Part shown: piece by piece, positions 8,601 through 16,954 of the stretch
How the letters are laid out: each line of letters begins with the position of its first letter
Position numbering within the stretch: position 1 is the first letter of the stretch
NCBI GenBank assembly: GCA_016713785.1
Contig: JADJOM010000002.1
Location: 186,001-250,000, forward strand
Length of the DNA: 64,000 bases
Reading direction: 5' to 3'
Source: Gemmatimonadota bacterium
Lineage (GTDB): Bacteria > Gemmatimonadota > Gemmatimonadetes > Gemmatimonadales > GWC2-71-9
The notes under the pieces: generated by a model
Seen by the model: the letters and a program-made list of their open reading frames with translations, nothing else
What the model was told of the DNA's origin: nothing
The model's database searches: none
Translations under genes and position numbers: made by a program

Positions 8601-9914
8601 GTGCGGCTCTCCGACAGCTTCCGGACCACCCTCATCGACCTCGCGGCCGATGTGGGCGCGGCGCTGACCGAGTGGACGCCGGGCACCGGCGAGGCGCTGC
8701 CGGCGGGGAGCACCTGCCTCCTGGTGCTCGCGGGCGGGGCCGAGGGACCGGCCGCGGACCTGCTGCCCAGTCTCCCCGCGACGCTGCCCCGCTACGTGGT
8801 GGGGGCGGCGCCGGACCACCGGCTGGCGGCGGCGATGTTCCAGGGGGGCGCGCGGGACTATTTCGCCTTGCCCGAAGACCTGGGGCTGCTCCGCCGGACG
8901 CTGGAGCGGGAGCGGGGAGCGGCAACGGGCCGGGCCGACGCGGCGCAGTTCGCCGCCGGCGAACGCCGGCTCTCGGGGTTCGACGCGATCGTGGGCCGGA
9001 GCGCCACGCTCGCCCGGACGCTGGACCAGGCCCGGCGGGTGGCGCGGCACCGCGACGTGACGGTGCTGATCGGGGGCGAGACCGGCACGGGCAAGGAGCT
9101 GCTGGCCCGCGCCCTGCACTACGACAGCCCGCGGGCCGAGGCGCCGTTCGTCGAGATCAACTGCGCGGCGATCCCGGCCAACCTGCTCGAGAGTGAGCTG
9201 TTCGGGCACGAGAAGGGCGCCTTCACCGGCGCGGTGGGCGCCAAGCCGGGGCTGATGGAGCAGGCGCACGGCGGGACGGTCTTCCTCGACGAGATCGGGA
9301 ACCTCCCGCTCGACCTGCAGCCCAAGCTGCTGCGGGCACTGGAGAGCCGGGAGATCCGGCGCGTGGGCGGGCAGCAGACCCGCAAGGTGGATGTGCGGGT
9401 GATCGGCGCGAGCCACATCGACCTGGCGGCCGCCGTCGCCCGGGGGGAGTTCCGCGAGGACCTCTTCTACCGGCTCAACGTGGTGGCGCTGGTGCTGCCG
9501 CCGCTGCGCGACCGGGGCGAGGACGTCCTGGTGCTGGCGGAGGCGTTCGCGGCGCGGCTGGCCGCCCAGTACGGCCTGCCGGTGCCGGCCCTCGGTCCGG
9601 AGGCGCGCGAGGCGATCCGGGCCCACCCGTGGCCCGGCAACGTGCGCGAGTTGCGCAACGCCATCGAACGGGCGCTGGTGCTCTCGACCCCGGGCACCCT
9701 GGAGCTGGGCGAGCTCACGGCGCAGCGGGGCGCGGCGCCGGCACGGGACGGGGCGCTGCCCTTCCCCGCCACCCTGCGGCAGATCACCCAGGCGGCGGTA
9801 CAGGGCATGCTGGAGCTGGTCAGTGGCAACAAGAGTGAGGCGGCGCGGCGGCTCGGGATCTCCCGCCCCCGCCTGCAGCGGATTCTCGATGGGCAGGGCG
9901 ACGACGACACCTAG
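8601..9914 (+). CDS. Sigma-54-dependent activator (bEBP) with degenerate receiver domain
   Basis: 437 residues. The AAA+ domain (about 128-365) has Walker A GETGTGKE (159-166), the sigma-54-contacting GAFTGA loop (206-211), Walker B TVFLDE (226-231) and the NVRELRN arginine-finger helix (347-353). A Fis-type helix-turn-helix ends the protein (about 398-430, NKSEAARRLGISRPRLQRIL). Residues 1-105 look like a response-regulator fold (GARDYFALPED resembles the last strand), but the phospho-acceptor Asp and the conserved Lys are missing, so it is probably not controlled by phosphorylation. GTG 8601 is the first usual start. An AGGAGAG at 8559-8565 sits ideally for a rare CTG start at 8571, adding ten residues. 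It is the obvious candidate activator of the three sigma-54 promoters seen here. Confidence 0.9.
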   Translation: MRLSDSFRTTLIDLAADVGAALTEWTPGTGEALPAGSTCLLVLAGGAEGPAADLLPSLPATLPRYVVGAAPDHRLAAAMFQGGARDYFALPEDLGLLRRTLERERGAATGRADAAQFAAGERRLSGFDAIVGRSATLARTLDQARRVARHRDVTVLIGGETGTGKELLARALHYDSPRAEAPFVEINCAAIPANLLESELFGHEKGAFTGAVGAKPGLMEQAHGGTVFLDEIGNLPLDLQPKLLRALESREIRRVGGQQTRKVDVRVIGASHIDLAAAVARGEFREDLFYRLNVVALVLPPLRDRGEDVLVLAEAFAARLAAQYGLPVPALGPEAREAIRAHPWPGNVRELRNAIERALVLSTPGTLELGELTAQRGAAPARDGALPFPATLRQITQAAVQGMLELVSGNKSEAARRLGISRPRLQRILDGQGDDDT

Positions 9915-9957
9915 CGGGAGGGGCGCGGATGCCCGTCCCATGGCAGAGGAGCACCCA

Positions 9958-10599
9958 ATGCGATATCCCCTCCGTTCCCTCACCCTGGCCACGGCGCTGC
10001 TCGCCGCGGCCGGCGCCTGCGCCGACTCCACCGGCGGCGGCGGCGGCACGCCGCCCGACCAGCTCACCTACCTCACGCTGCCGGACACCGCGCCGGCACT
10101 CTGCGCCGACAGCACCGGCGGGTGGGCGGTGAAGGATCCCAATGCCCAGGACTTCGAGATCGCGCTCGAGTTCCCCGAGTCCGGGGACCCGGCCGACTGC
10201 CTCGGCGGCCAGACCGAGGACTTCATCCGCCTCAAGATCGAGAAGCTGGCCCTGCTGCGCCGGCCCGACGGCACGCTGATCTCCAACGGCGACTCGGTCT
10301 TCATCAGCGTGAAGTGGGTGGGCAGCGACTCGATCCTCTTCGACCTCGAGCCCTCCGGCCTGACCTTTGACCCGGCCAAGCCCGCGGACCTCAAGATCGA
10401 ATACGGTGAGCTGGGCGACGACCTGGACGGAGACGGCGACAGCGACGCCGACGACGATGACATCGAGCAGCGGATCGACATCTGGCGCCAGGCCGAGCCC
10501 GGTGACCCGTTCGTGAAGGTGGGCACCGCCAAGCTCGAGGATGAAAACGAGATCGAGGCGAAGCTCAACGGCTTCAGCCGCTACGCCATCGCCTACTAG
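9958..10599 (+). CDS. Secreted lipoprotein with calcium-binding-like Asp repeat
   Basis: 213 residues; signal ends LAAAGACADS, a weak lipobox, then a Gly linker. The body is beta-rich (FEIALEFPES, FIRLKIEKLALLRRPDG). Near residue 160 it has DDLDGDGDSDADDDD, which resembles the DxDxDG loops of thrombospondin-type-3 or EF-hand calcium sites. ATG 9958 follows an AGAGGAG ribosome-binding site, only 43 bp after the activator stop, so it is probably co-transcribed with the activator. It is not an obvious paralog of the two acidic lipoproteins but shares the acidic character. I do not recognise the family. Confidence 0.75.
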   Translation: MRYPLRSLTLATALLAAAGACADSTGGGGGTPPDQLTYLTLPDTAPALCADSTGGWAVKDPNAQDFEIALEFPESGDPADCLGGQTEDFIRLKIEKLALLRRPDGTLISNGDSVFISVKWVGSDSILFDLEPSGLTFDPAKPADLKIEYGELGDDLDGDGDSDADDDDIEQRIDIWRQAEPGDPFVKVGTAKLEDENEIEAKLNGFSRYAIAY

Positions 10600-10613
10600 G
10601 AGCCGGGCGCCGC

Positions 10614-11627
10614 GTGGCCCGCACGAAACCCGACCGCATGTCCCTCGACCCGCTCTTCACCGACGACCCCGCCCGCGAGCTGCGCCAGCTCGTGGAGGCA
10701 GGGCGTTTCCGGGAAGCCCTGGAGGCGCACACGCGCGCCGGGGACGGCAGGGCGCGGATGCCCGAGGTGGCCCTGCTGGCGGCCACGGCCGCCACCCGCC
10801 TCGGGGAGCTCGGCCGCGGCGTGACCCTGGCCGAGGCCGCGCTGGAGCGCTTCCGCCTCCGGGCCGACACCGACGGCCGCATGCGGGCCATGAACCTCCT
10901 CGGCGCCATCGCCTTTGACCATGGGCGCCTGGAGGAGGCGGAGCGGTGCTTCGGCGAGGCGCTGGACCTGGCGCGCGTGCTGGAAGACGGGCGCATGGCC
11001 GCCAACGCCTCCAACAACCTCGCCTCGGTGGCGCACCTCCGGAACCGCCCCGACCTGGCGCTCAGCCTCTATCGCGGTGCGCTGCTCGGCTACCAGCGGA
11101 TCGGCGACCGCCGCGGCACCGCCCAGACCTACCACAACCTGGGGCTCACCTTCCGCCAGCAGCGGGACTGGGATGACGCCGAGGCCGCCGCGCTGCAGGC
11201 GGTGCGGCACGCGGAGGAAGTCGGCGAGGGCAGCCTGATGGCCCTGGCCGTGATGGGCCGGGCCGAGATCCACCTGGATCGGGGCGAGCTCAGCCTGGCC
11301 CGGCGGGAGCTCCTCCGGGCGGAACAACTCTGCCGCGCGGCGGGCGACGAGGTGGGCACCGCGGAGGTGGGCCGGCTGCGGGCCACCCTCACGCTCAAGG
11401 AGGGCCGGCCGGCGGAGGCGCTGGCGCTGGCCCTCGAGGCGCGCGCGGTGGCGCTGCGGCTCGGGATCCTGCAGCTGCAGGGCGAGTGCGCCGGCGTCGC
11501 GGCGGCCGCGGCCCGCCAGCTGGGGCACCTCGCCGACGCCGACGCCCACGCGGCCGAGGCGCGGGAGATCTTCGAGCGGCTGGGGGCGGAACGGCTGCAG
11601 CAGGAGCTCGAGCGCTCCCTGCACTAG
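10614..11627 (+). CDS. Tetratricopeptide-repeat (TPR) protein
   Basis: 337 residues built almost entirely from helical TPR-like pairs, with clear repeats such as MNLLGAIAFDHGRLEEAERCFGEALDLA, ASNNLASVAHLRNRPDLALSLYRGAL and TYHNLGLTFRQQRDWDDAEAAALQAV. It has no signal peptide or membrane helix, so it is probably a cytoplasmic scaffold. It begins 14 bp after the acidic lipoprotein, with GTG 10614 used here; ATG 10638 is an equally good alternative. Proteins of this kind often adapt sensory or secretion pathways, but no partner is evident. Confidence 0.75.
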   Translation: MARTKPDRMSLDPLFTDDPARELRQLVEAGRFREALEAHTRAGDGRARMPEVALLAATAATRLGELGRGVTLAEAALERFRLRADTDGRMRAMNLLGAIAFDHGRLEEAERCFGEALDLARVLEDGRMAANASNNLASVAHLRNRPDLALSLYRGALLGYQRIGDRRGTAQTYHNLGLTFRQQRDWDDAEAAALQAVRHAEEVGEGSLMALAVMGRAEIHLDRGELSLARRELLRAEQLCRAAGDEVGTAEVGRLRATLTLKEGRPAEALALALEARAVALRLGILQLQGECAGVAAAAARQLGHLADADAHAAEAREIFERLGAERLQQELERSLH

Positions 11628-11643
11628 TGGCGCGGCGCCGCCC

Positions 11644-12278
11644 CTAGTCCTTCCAGAGGTACATCATCACGTGGGCCGCCGTGGCCACGCTCATCGACGC
11701 CACCGTGGTGATCTTGTGCGGCGTCCACCCGCCCCGCTGCCCCCCCGCGATCCGGTCGTCGATCTTGGCCGTCGAGGGCGCCACCGACGCGCCGTAGATG
11801 AAGCCGGCATCGGCCGCGAGCATCATCAGGGTGTGGACCCAGCGCCGCGTCTTCCCCGACTCCACCTTTCGCGCCTCCGCCATGTTGATCAGGCCCGTCA
11901 CGGTGTTCACCGTGAACAGGCCCGCGAGCACGTAGGCGGCCGGCTTGTGCACCTTCTCGGCCCACAGCGGCGCCGCGCTCCCCTGCTCCAGCAGCTTCTG
12001 GCCCGCCAGGTACTCCAGCACGAAGAGCGGCGGCACCCCGTACCCCACCACCCGGTGCACCTCGAGGCGACGGTAGTAGCCGTAGGACAGTGAGATGGCG
12101 CGGCGGCGGCGGACGGTGTCGGGCAGGGCCAGGAGCCCGCCGCCCCCGGGTCCGCGGCCAGCGCCGGCGGGGCGGGCGCCTGGTACTCGGTCCGTTCCGG
12201 GGAGAGCAGGCGGACATTGTCGAGGGTCGGCGCCAGGCTCACCAGCGCCTGCGCCAGCACCACAGCAGCGAGGCCCAT
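11644..12278 (-). CDS. b561-like four-His membrane protein 1 (interrupted by a 1-bp frameshift)
   Basis: The N-terminus (MGLAAVVLAQALVSLAPTLDNVRLLSPERTEY, from ATG 12276-12278) lies in one frame, and the rest (ALPDTVRRRRAISLSYGYYRRLEVHRVVGYG to MMYLWKD) in another. They join if one G is added to the five-base run at 12143-12147. The joined protein aligns end to end with the paralog at 13383-14033. It has four hydrophobic segments, and His residues in VHRVV, VHKPA, WVHTL and PHKIT are conserved between the copies, as expected for b-haem ligands of a cytochrome b561-like protein (inference). It is last in a probable electron-transfer operon. Confidence 0.7.
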
Positions 12279-12367
12279 CACGGCTCCGGTCAGTAGGGGA
12301 CTGAACGATGGTAGCCGGGACGGGCCGTGATGTCAGGTGACCGGGGTCACCCTGCGTGGGATGGCCG

Positions 12368-12877
12368 CTACACGGTGACCTGGGCCTCATCCCAGAGGGC
12401 CCGCTGCTTGTCGCTCTCGTAGAGCCGGGCCACGTTCACCACCAGCTTGCCGGCCGCCGTGCGGACGGCAAACCGGTCCATGTTCCGGGTGGCCCGGCCG
12501 CTCATGAAGGTCCCGTCGGGCTGGTACTTGGACTTGTGCTTGGGACACTGGAACCGGCCATCGGCCTTGAGCCACTTGAGCGCGGTGTTCTGGTGCGGGC
12601 AGGAGAGGTTGAAGGCGTAGACCGCGTTCTTCCACCGCACCAGGATCACCTCGTTCTCCTGGTCGATGGTGGTGCCGTCGGCGGCGGGCAGCGGATAGGT
12701 GATCTCGTCCCCCCGGACCAGGAGGGCCCGGCCCAGGCTGAGCGGCAGCGCGGCCGCCTCCCGCGGCGAGGCCGCGAGACCGGCCATGACCGCCGCGACC
12801 GCGGTGGTGACGCGGGCCAGGAACTCGCGGCGATCGGGCACGCCGCAGCCGCCGGTGCAGTCGGACACGCGGGCCAC
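12368..12877 (-). CDS. Rieske [2Fe-2S] protein with Tat-type signal
   Basis: 169 residues. The two Rieske cluster motifs are intact: CPHQNTAL (Cys93, His95) and CPKHKSKYQ (Cys111, His114). The N-terminus has DRREFLARVTTAVAAVMAGLA, a twin-arginine-like signal, so the folded protein is probably exported to the periplasmic face. Such proteins pass electrons between quinol or cytochrome partners. Two extra Cys (7 and 11) precede the signal. The gene uses a GTG start 1 bp after the stop of the membrane protein gene at 12879, so the two are surely co-transcribed and may form one complex. Confidence 0.88.
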   Translation of the reverse strand: MARVSDCTGGCGVPDRREFLARVTTAVAAVMAGLAASPREAAALPLSLGRALLVRGDEITYPLPAADGTTIDQENEVILVRWKNAVYAFNLSCPHQNTALKWLKADGRFQCPKHKSKYQPDGTFMSGRATRNMDRFAVRTAAGKLVVNVARLYESDKQRALWDEAQVTV

Positions 12878-12878
12878 C

Positions 12879-13376
12879 TCAGCTCACGTTGGGGAGGATG
12901 GACCCCACGAGCACCACGGTGAACCACAGCGCCAGGCTCACCAGCGACGCGGCGCGCAGCCGCCGCCAGCCCTTCGGGTCCGCGGCGTCGCCGCGCTCCA
13001 ATATCCGTTCGGTGCGGACCATCTGGTAGCCGTTCAGCAGCAGCACCCCGACCAGCCCCATCTTGAGCCAGAACACCGGCATCAGCGCGAGCGCCTCGAG
13101 GTCGGCCGCGAACATCAGCAGGCCGCTCAGCGCCGTCACCCCCAGCGCTCCGACCACCAGCGGATGGACTGCCGAGAGCTCTCGAAGGTAGCCGGCCTTG
13201 TCGCCGCCTGGGCCGGCGGCCCGCAGGGTGGAGCGGTCGGTGGCCAAGGCGAGGCCGCCGGCCGCCATCATGCCGCCGAAGTGCCCGAAGTTGACGGCAC
13301 TCTGCGCCACGCTGCTGCCGTTGTAGAAGTCGGCCCAGGGGGCCACGAGCTGGGCGATCTGCTGGATCACGGTCAT
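12879..13376 (-). CDS. Four-helix membrane protein of the Rieske cassette
   Basis: 165 residues with hydrophobic segments at about 30-46, 70-92, 100-118 and 143-162. His32 (NFGHFGG) and His71 (AVHPLVV) lie at the ends of the first two segments and could ligate haem, but this is inference. I do not recognise a named family. The gene sits between the Rieske gene (1 bp away) and b561-like protein 2 (6 bp away) on the same strand, which argues for a role in the same electron-transfer assembly. Confidence 0.75.
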   Translation of the reverse strand: MTVIQQIAQLVAPWADFYNGSSVAQSAVNFGHFGGMMAAGGLALATDRSTLRAAGPGGDKAGYLRELSAVHPLVVGALGVTALSGLLMFAADLEALALMPVFWLKMGLVGVLLLNGYQMVRTERILERGDAADPKGWRRLRAASLVSLALWFTVVLVGSILPNVS

Positions 13377-13382
13377 GGGTCG

Positions 13383-14033
13383 TCAGTCCTTCCAGAGGAG
13401 CATCATCACGTAGCTGCCCAGCGCCACGCCCATCGAGGCGATGGCCACGTTCCGGTGTGTCGTCCCGCCCGACCCGCCGCCGTCATCATCGTCCGGGGCC
13501 GTGGCACCCACCACCACGAAGCCGGCGTCGGCGGCGATCATGCTGAGGCCATGGACCCAGCGCCGGGTGCGCCCGTGCGGGTCCTTGCGCCCTTCCCACA
13601 GGTTCCACACCCCGGTCACCGTGTTCACGGCGAACAGCCCGGCGATGGCCCCCGCCAGGGGGCCGTGCACATCCCGGGCCCAGCCGGCGGCGTGGTCCCC
13701 CTTGTTCCAGAGTTCCCGCCCGGCAAGGTACTGGGCCACGAACAGGGGGACTGTGAGGTAGCTCGCAACCTGGTGCACCTTGAGCCGGGTGTAATACAGG
13801 TCACTGTATCGAATGGCGCGCCGCCGGCCGGTGGTGTCCACCTCCGCGTCCACCGGAGCTCCGGATGTGACGGCCATCACCGGGATCACCACGAATTCGG
13901 CCGGGTGGAGGAGCGCCAGGTTGCCGAGACTCGGGGCGAAGCTGACCGGGGCCGGGGCCAGGGTGGGCGCCACGACGATGCCGGTATCCTGCGGACTCGC
14001 GAGCAGGGCGGCCGTGATCAGGAGGAGGTGCAT
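13383..14033 (-). CDS. b561-like four-His membrane protein 2
   Basis: 216 residues, intact paralog of 11644-12278. After a signal-like N-terminus (MHLLLITAALLAS) and a 60-residue extracytoplasmic stretch come four membrane segments. His87, His123, His161 and His193 align with the four His of the paralog. The shared core blocks are RWVHGLSMIAADAGF, LFAVNTVTG and the C-terminal VMMLLWKD. Such four-His, four-helix architecture fits a b-type cytochrome that moves electrons across the membrane. It is first in the four-gene minus-strand cassette with the Rieske protein. Start at ATG 14031-14033, just where the signal peptide begins. Confidence 0.75.
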   Translation of the reverse strand: MHLLLITAALLASPQDTGIVVAPTLAPAPVSFAPSLGNLALLHPAEFVVIPVMAVTSGAPVDAEVDTTGRRRAIRYSDLYYTRLKVHQVASYLTVPLFVAQYLAGRELWNKGDHAAGWARDVHGPLAGAIAGLFAVNTVTGVWNLWEGRKDPHGRTRRWVHGLSMIAADAGFVVVGATAPDDDDGGGSGGTTHRNVAIASMGVALGSYVMMLLWKD

Positions 14034-14285
14034 ACGGGGAATGCTCCGGAACAGGGATGCCGTACGGTAGCCCGCCGAGGTGAACCGGCGGTGAATGCGG
14101 GGAACGCCAGCACAGGACGTCCGGAGCAAGCTGCGCGCCGCCGACGTGCAGCCGACGGACGCGCGGAGTACCGGGGGAGAGGATGCGGGGCGGGCCCGGC
14201 GGCGCTGCATCAACGCGTACCGGGGTGACACGGCGCGTTCCAGCAGGGGGAACGCGCATGCATCAGGCGGGCAGCCGCCGCGGCG
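14034..14285. other. Intergenic region upstream of the b561/Rieske cassette
   Basis: 252 bp with no supported gene. It should contain the promoter of the minus-strand cassette and any terminator of the YbjQ-family gene. I see no convincing hairpin, tRNA or repeat. Confidence 0.4.
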
Positions 14286-14621
14286 TCAGGCGAGCTCGAT
14301 CACCACCGCGGTGCCATAGCAGAGGACCTCGGTCACGCCCGGCATGAGTTCCCCGGCGTCGTACCGCACCCCGATCACGGCGTTGGCCCCGACGTCCTCG
14401 GCGTGGGCCAGCATGATGTTGAAGGCCTCCTCGCGGGCGTTCTCGCACAGCCGGGTGAGCATCGTGATGTTGCCGCCGAAGATCGTCTGGATCTTGGCCC
14501 CGACGGTGCCGAAGACGGAGCGGGAGCGCACCGTGATGCCCCGGACCACCCCCTGGGTCTGGGTGACGCGGTACCCCTCGATGCCGAACGCGGTGGTGGT
14601 GTAGCGCGGGTCGATCGCCAT
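14286..14621 (-). CDS. YbjQ/UPF0145 family heavy-metal-binding-domain protein
   Basis: 111 residues, the typical size of the family. Recognisable blocks are GYRVTQTQGVVRGITVRSRSVFGTVGAKIQTIFGGN, followed by the helix LTRLCENAREEAFNIMLAHAEDVGANAVIGVRYD and a closing strand TEVLCYGTAVVIE. Members form pentamers of unclear function. Start at ATG 14619-14621. It lies 7 bp after the DUF2784 gene and is probably co-transcribed with it. Confidence 0.88.
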   Translation of the reverse strand: MAIDPRYTTTAFGIEGYRVTQTQGVVRGITVRSRSVFGTVGAKIQTIFGGNITMLTRLCENAREEAFNIMLAHAEDVGANAVIGVRYDAGELMPGVTEVLCYGTAVVIELA

Positions 14622-14628
14622 GAGGCCC

Positions 14629-15003
14629 TCAGGCAGGTTGCCCTGACGCGCGCTGCCGGAACACGCGCCGGTAGATGTAGAGGTTGAGCCCCAGGACACC
14701 CAGGCCGATGACGGCTTCGGCGGCGCGGGGCAGGGACGCCGGGTGCAGCCAGGTGGGGAGGTAGCGATCCACCAGGTTGAGCGAGTAGCCGGCGTCGAGC
14801 GCCTGGGACCGGAGCCAGGTCTCCACCCGCTCGAAGGGCCACAGCCAGCCGGCAAAGGCCATGACCGCGCCCAGCACCGCCGACGGCAGGTGCACCCACA
14901 TGACCCAGCGCCAGCGGAGCACCATGAAGCCGCCGACCGCGACGAACTTGAGAAAGGTGACGTGGATGAACAGCAACAGGTCGGCCAGTATGCCGTAGAC
15001 CAC
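14629..15003 (-). CDS. DUF2784 small membrane protein
   Basis: 124 residues with membrane segments at about 3-24, 31-52 and a C-terminal helix. MVYGILADLLLFIHVTFLKFVAVGGFMVLRWRWVMWVHLPSAV is the characteristic DUF2784 N-terminus, with conserved His residues. I chose GTG 15001-15003 because an excellent AGGAGG ribosome-binding site lies 6 bp upstream of it and the family begins at this residue. Function unknown. Confidence 0.85.
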   Translation of the reverse strand: MVYGILADLLLFIHVTFLKFVAVGGFMVLRWRWVMWVHLPSAVLGAVMAFAGWLWPFERVETWLRSQALDAGYSLNLVDRYLPTWLHPASLPRAAEAVIGLGVLGLNLYIYRRVFRQRASGQPA

Positions 15004-15098
15004 CCGATTCCTCCTCGCGAGGTACGGGCGGCGCCAGGAAAGCGGCCCGGCTGCCATCCCGGCGGCAGCTGGCGGAATCTAACCGGACCGGCCGCCGG

Positions 15099-15728
15099 TC
15101 AGCGCGGGCCGTTCGGTTCCACCCGCTGGCCCGCCGCCTTCCACGCCTCGATCCCGCCGCGATACCAGAGCACGTTCCGGTAGCCCATGTTGATGGCGCG
15201 CAGCGCGGCGTTGTACGACATCCAGCAGTGCGACGAGAGGCAGTAGAACACCAGCGGGGTGTCCGCGCTCCCCTGCGTCATCTGGCGCAGGAACCCGCCG
15301 AACTCCTGCTGGGTCTGGTCGCGGAAGCTTCCCGCCTGGGCGGCCGGCACCGCCGCGAGGGCGCCGGGAATCCGCTCCTGCCCACCCAGGACATCGAACA
15401 CCAGCGCCCGCACCTGGGTGTTGCCCAGCAGCTCCACCAGCCCGCGGGTCGTGATGACCTGACCCCCGGGAATGGAGGCGGGGGTCGGGGCGTGCATGGG
15501 GCCGGCATGCAGCTCCGCCGTTGGCGGGACGCCGAAATCCTGCCGCTCCGCGGCCATCTGCGCGTCCTGGTCCGGGCGCGCGCCGGCGGTGGGGCGTGGG
15601 GCGGCCGGTGCCGCCGGCGCCGGGGCAGGCGGGGCCGGCTGGCCGCCGAAGCTGTCCTGCGCCACCAGGGGCGGCGTCAGCAGCACGCAGGCCAGCAGGG
15701 TCAGGCGGGAAGCGACGAGACGGGACAT
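15099..15728 (-). CDS. Secreted rhodanese-like protein with CX4CW active-site loop
   Basis: 209 residues: signal peptide (about 1-23), a Pro/Ala-rich linker (30-55) and a rhodanese-like domain (about 85-205). The expected catalytic loop reads FYCLSSHCWMSYNAALRA (Cys163, Cys168, Trp169). The Cys-Trp-Met-Ser-x-Asn-Ala-Ala signature is close to the periplasmic rhodanese-like CXXCW proteins found with PQQ-dependent alcohol oxidation, but no PQQ gene is nearby. It probably handles sulfur or disulfide chemistry in the periplasm. It lies 8 bp after the secreted protein at 15737, so they are likely one operon. Confidence 0.75.
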   Translation of the reverse strand: MSRLVASRLTLLACVLLTPPLVAQDSFGGQPAPPAPAPAAPAAPRPTAGARPDQDAQMAAERQDFGVPPTAELHAGPMHAPTPASIPGGQVITTRGLVELLGNTQVRALVFDVLGGQERIPGALAAVPAAQAGSFRDQTQQEFGGFLRQMTQGSADTPLVFYCLSSHCWMSYNAALRAINMGYRNVLWYRGGIEAWKAAGQRVEPNGPR

Positions 15729-15736
15729 GAGGGACC

Positions 15737-16861
15737 TCACTGGGTGCGCTGGAGCCGTTGACCCTGGACGCCCAGATCGCGTCCCGGATCGAGGTTGACG
15801 TCGTTGGTGAGCAGGTAGCTCCCGTCGCGGAGGCGCCAGGCGTGCTGGTAGAGGCTGGAGAGCTGCACCGTCCCCCCTCCCGCCGGGTCGTTGTAGGTCT
15901 CCACCCCGCGGATGGCCTCCACCCGCTCCCGCTGGGTGCGGTCGCTGCTCTCGTTCTGCGACCGCCAGGTGCCCATCTGGATGTCGTTGATCTCCTGCCC
16001 GGTGCGGGCGATGATCTCGGAGCGCTCCCGGGCACCGCGCAGGTTGTCCTCCGCGATCCGGCGGTTGGATTCCATCACCACCCGGTGCCGCTCGTCCGCC
16101 GAGCGGCGGATGCGCGCGTTCCACTCCGGCGCGCCGTGGAACGACTGGCGGAGGGCGTCCGCCATCTTGAAGTCGAGCTGCCCCTCCGGGGCGCGCATCG
16201 CGAAGCCGGTGAAGGCCTGGCCCTGCAGCAGCTCGATGTCCTGGCCCGCGCCCAGCCCCTGCAACCGGGTATGGATGAAGGCGGTGACCGTGGCGATCGC
16301 CTCGCGCACCGGCCGCCCGCCCACCTGGTATCCGATCAGCAGCTCACCGCCTTCGACCCAGGTCCGCATGCCCGGCGTGGCCGGCAGCTGCGCCAGCTGC
16401 TGGTAGGGCGCCGCGAGGTCGGGCCGGGCGCGGAAGTCGAGCACCCGCGCCCCCGGGCGGCTGCGCTGGACGAACCACTCCAGGTACGCCCGCACCCCCG
16501 ACGCGGTGGAGCTGAGGCAGTTGTTCTGCGGCATGGGGAAGTTGCCGTGTGACCAGCGCTCGGCGGGCAGGACCGCGATGGCCCCGACGCCGTCGGGCGC
16601 GGTGGCCTTCCAGTTGAACCGGTAGCCCTCGCCGCCGCACGGATCCATCGGGTTCCACTCGACCCCGCCCTCGCCCTTCCAGCCCAGCGGGACCAGCATC
16701 GTGGCGGCCACCAGCGGCTTCTCGAAGCCGTGCCGGTCGATGATCTCGACGGGCTTGACCCGGAGCGCGCCCGCCGGGAGCGGCCGGGCCTGGGCGGTGG
16801 CCCCGGAACCGGCGGCCAGCGCCACGAGGAGCACGATCAGGGGTGGAGTCGTGCGGGACAT
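15737..16861 (-). CDS. Secreted protein of unknown function
   Basis: 374 residues with a signal peptide (LIVLLVALAAGSGATAQA). The N-terminal half is beta-rich and contains a WKGEGGVEW / CGGEGYRFNWKATAPDG stretch with Cys residues (CGGEG and QNNCLSS). The C-terminal third is a long charged helix (NARIRRSADERHRVVMESNRRIAEDN) followed by a beta-rich end. I do not recognise the family. It is the first gene of a pair with the rhodanese-like protein and has a strong hairpin upstream, so it starts its own transcript. Confidence 0.7.
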   Translation of the reverse strand: MSRTTPPLIVLLVALAAGSGATAQARPLPAGALRVKPVEIIDRHGFEKPLVAATMLVPLGWKGEGGVEWNPMDPCGGEGYRFNWKATAPDGVGAIAVLPAERWSHGNFPMPQNNCLSSTASGVRAYLEWFVQRSRPGARVLDFRARPDLAAPYQQLAQLPATPGMRTWVEGGELLIGYQVGGRPVREAIATVTAFIHTRLQGLGAGQDIELLQGQAFTGFAMRAPEGQLDFKMADALRQSFHGAPEWNARIRRSADERHRVVMESNRRIAEDNLRGARERSEIIARTGQEINDIQMGTWRSQNESSDRTQRERVEAIRGVETYNDPAGGGTVQLSSLYQHAWRLRDGSYLLTNDVNLDPGRDLGVQGQRLQRTQ

Positions 16862-16890
16862 GCGGCCTCGACGCAGGAGGGTGGAACGAC

Positions 16891-16941
16891 GACGGCCCCC
16901 GGGCGGGCCGCATTCAAGCTAACGCGGACCCGGGGGCCGTC
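16891..16941 (-). terminator. Hairpin terminator after the EF-G-like gene
   Basis: A perfect 13-bp stem (GACGGCCCCCGGG at 16891-16903, complement at 16929-16941) with a 25-nt loop lies 13 bp after the EF-G-like stop. It separates that gene from the secreted-protein operon on the same strand. Confidence 0.6.
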
Positions 16942-16954
16942 GGGAAGGGGGGGC

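Noticed and set aside
7668..10067. 799-codon minus-strand frame antisense to lipoprotein 2 and the sigma-54 activator
   Set aside because: The activator motifs on the plus strand are unmistakable, and the antisense translation has low complexity and no domain.
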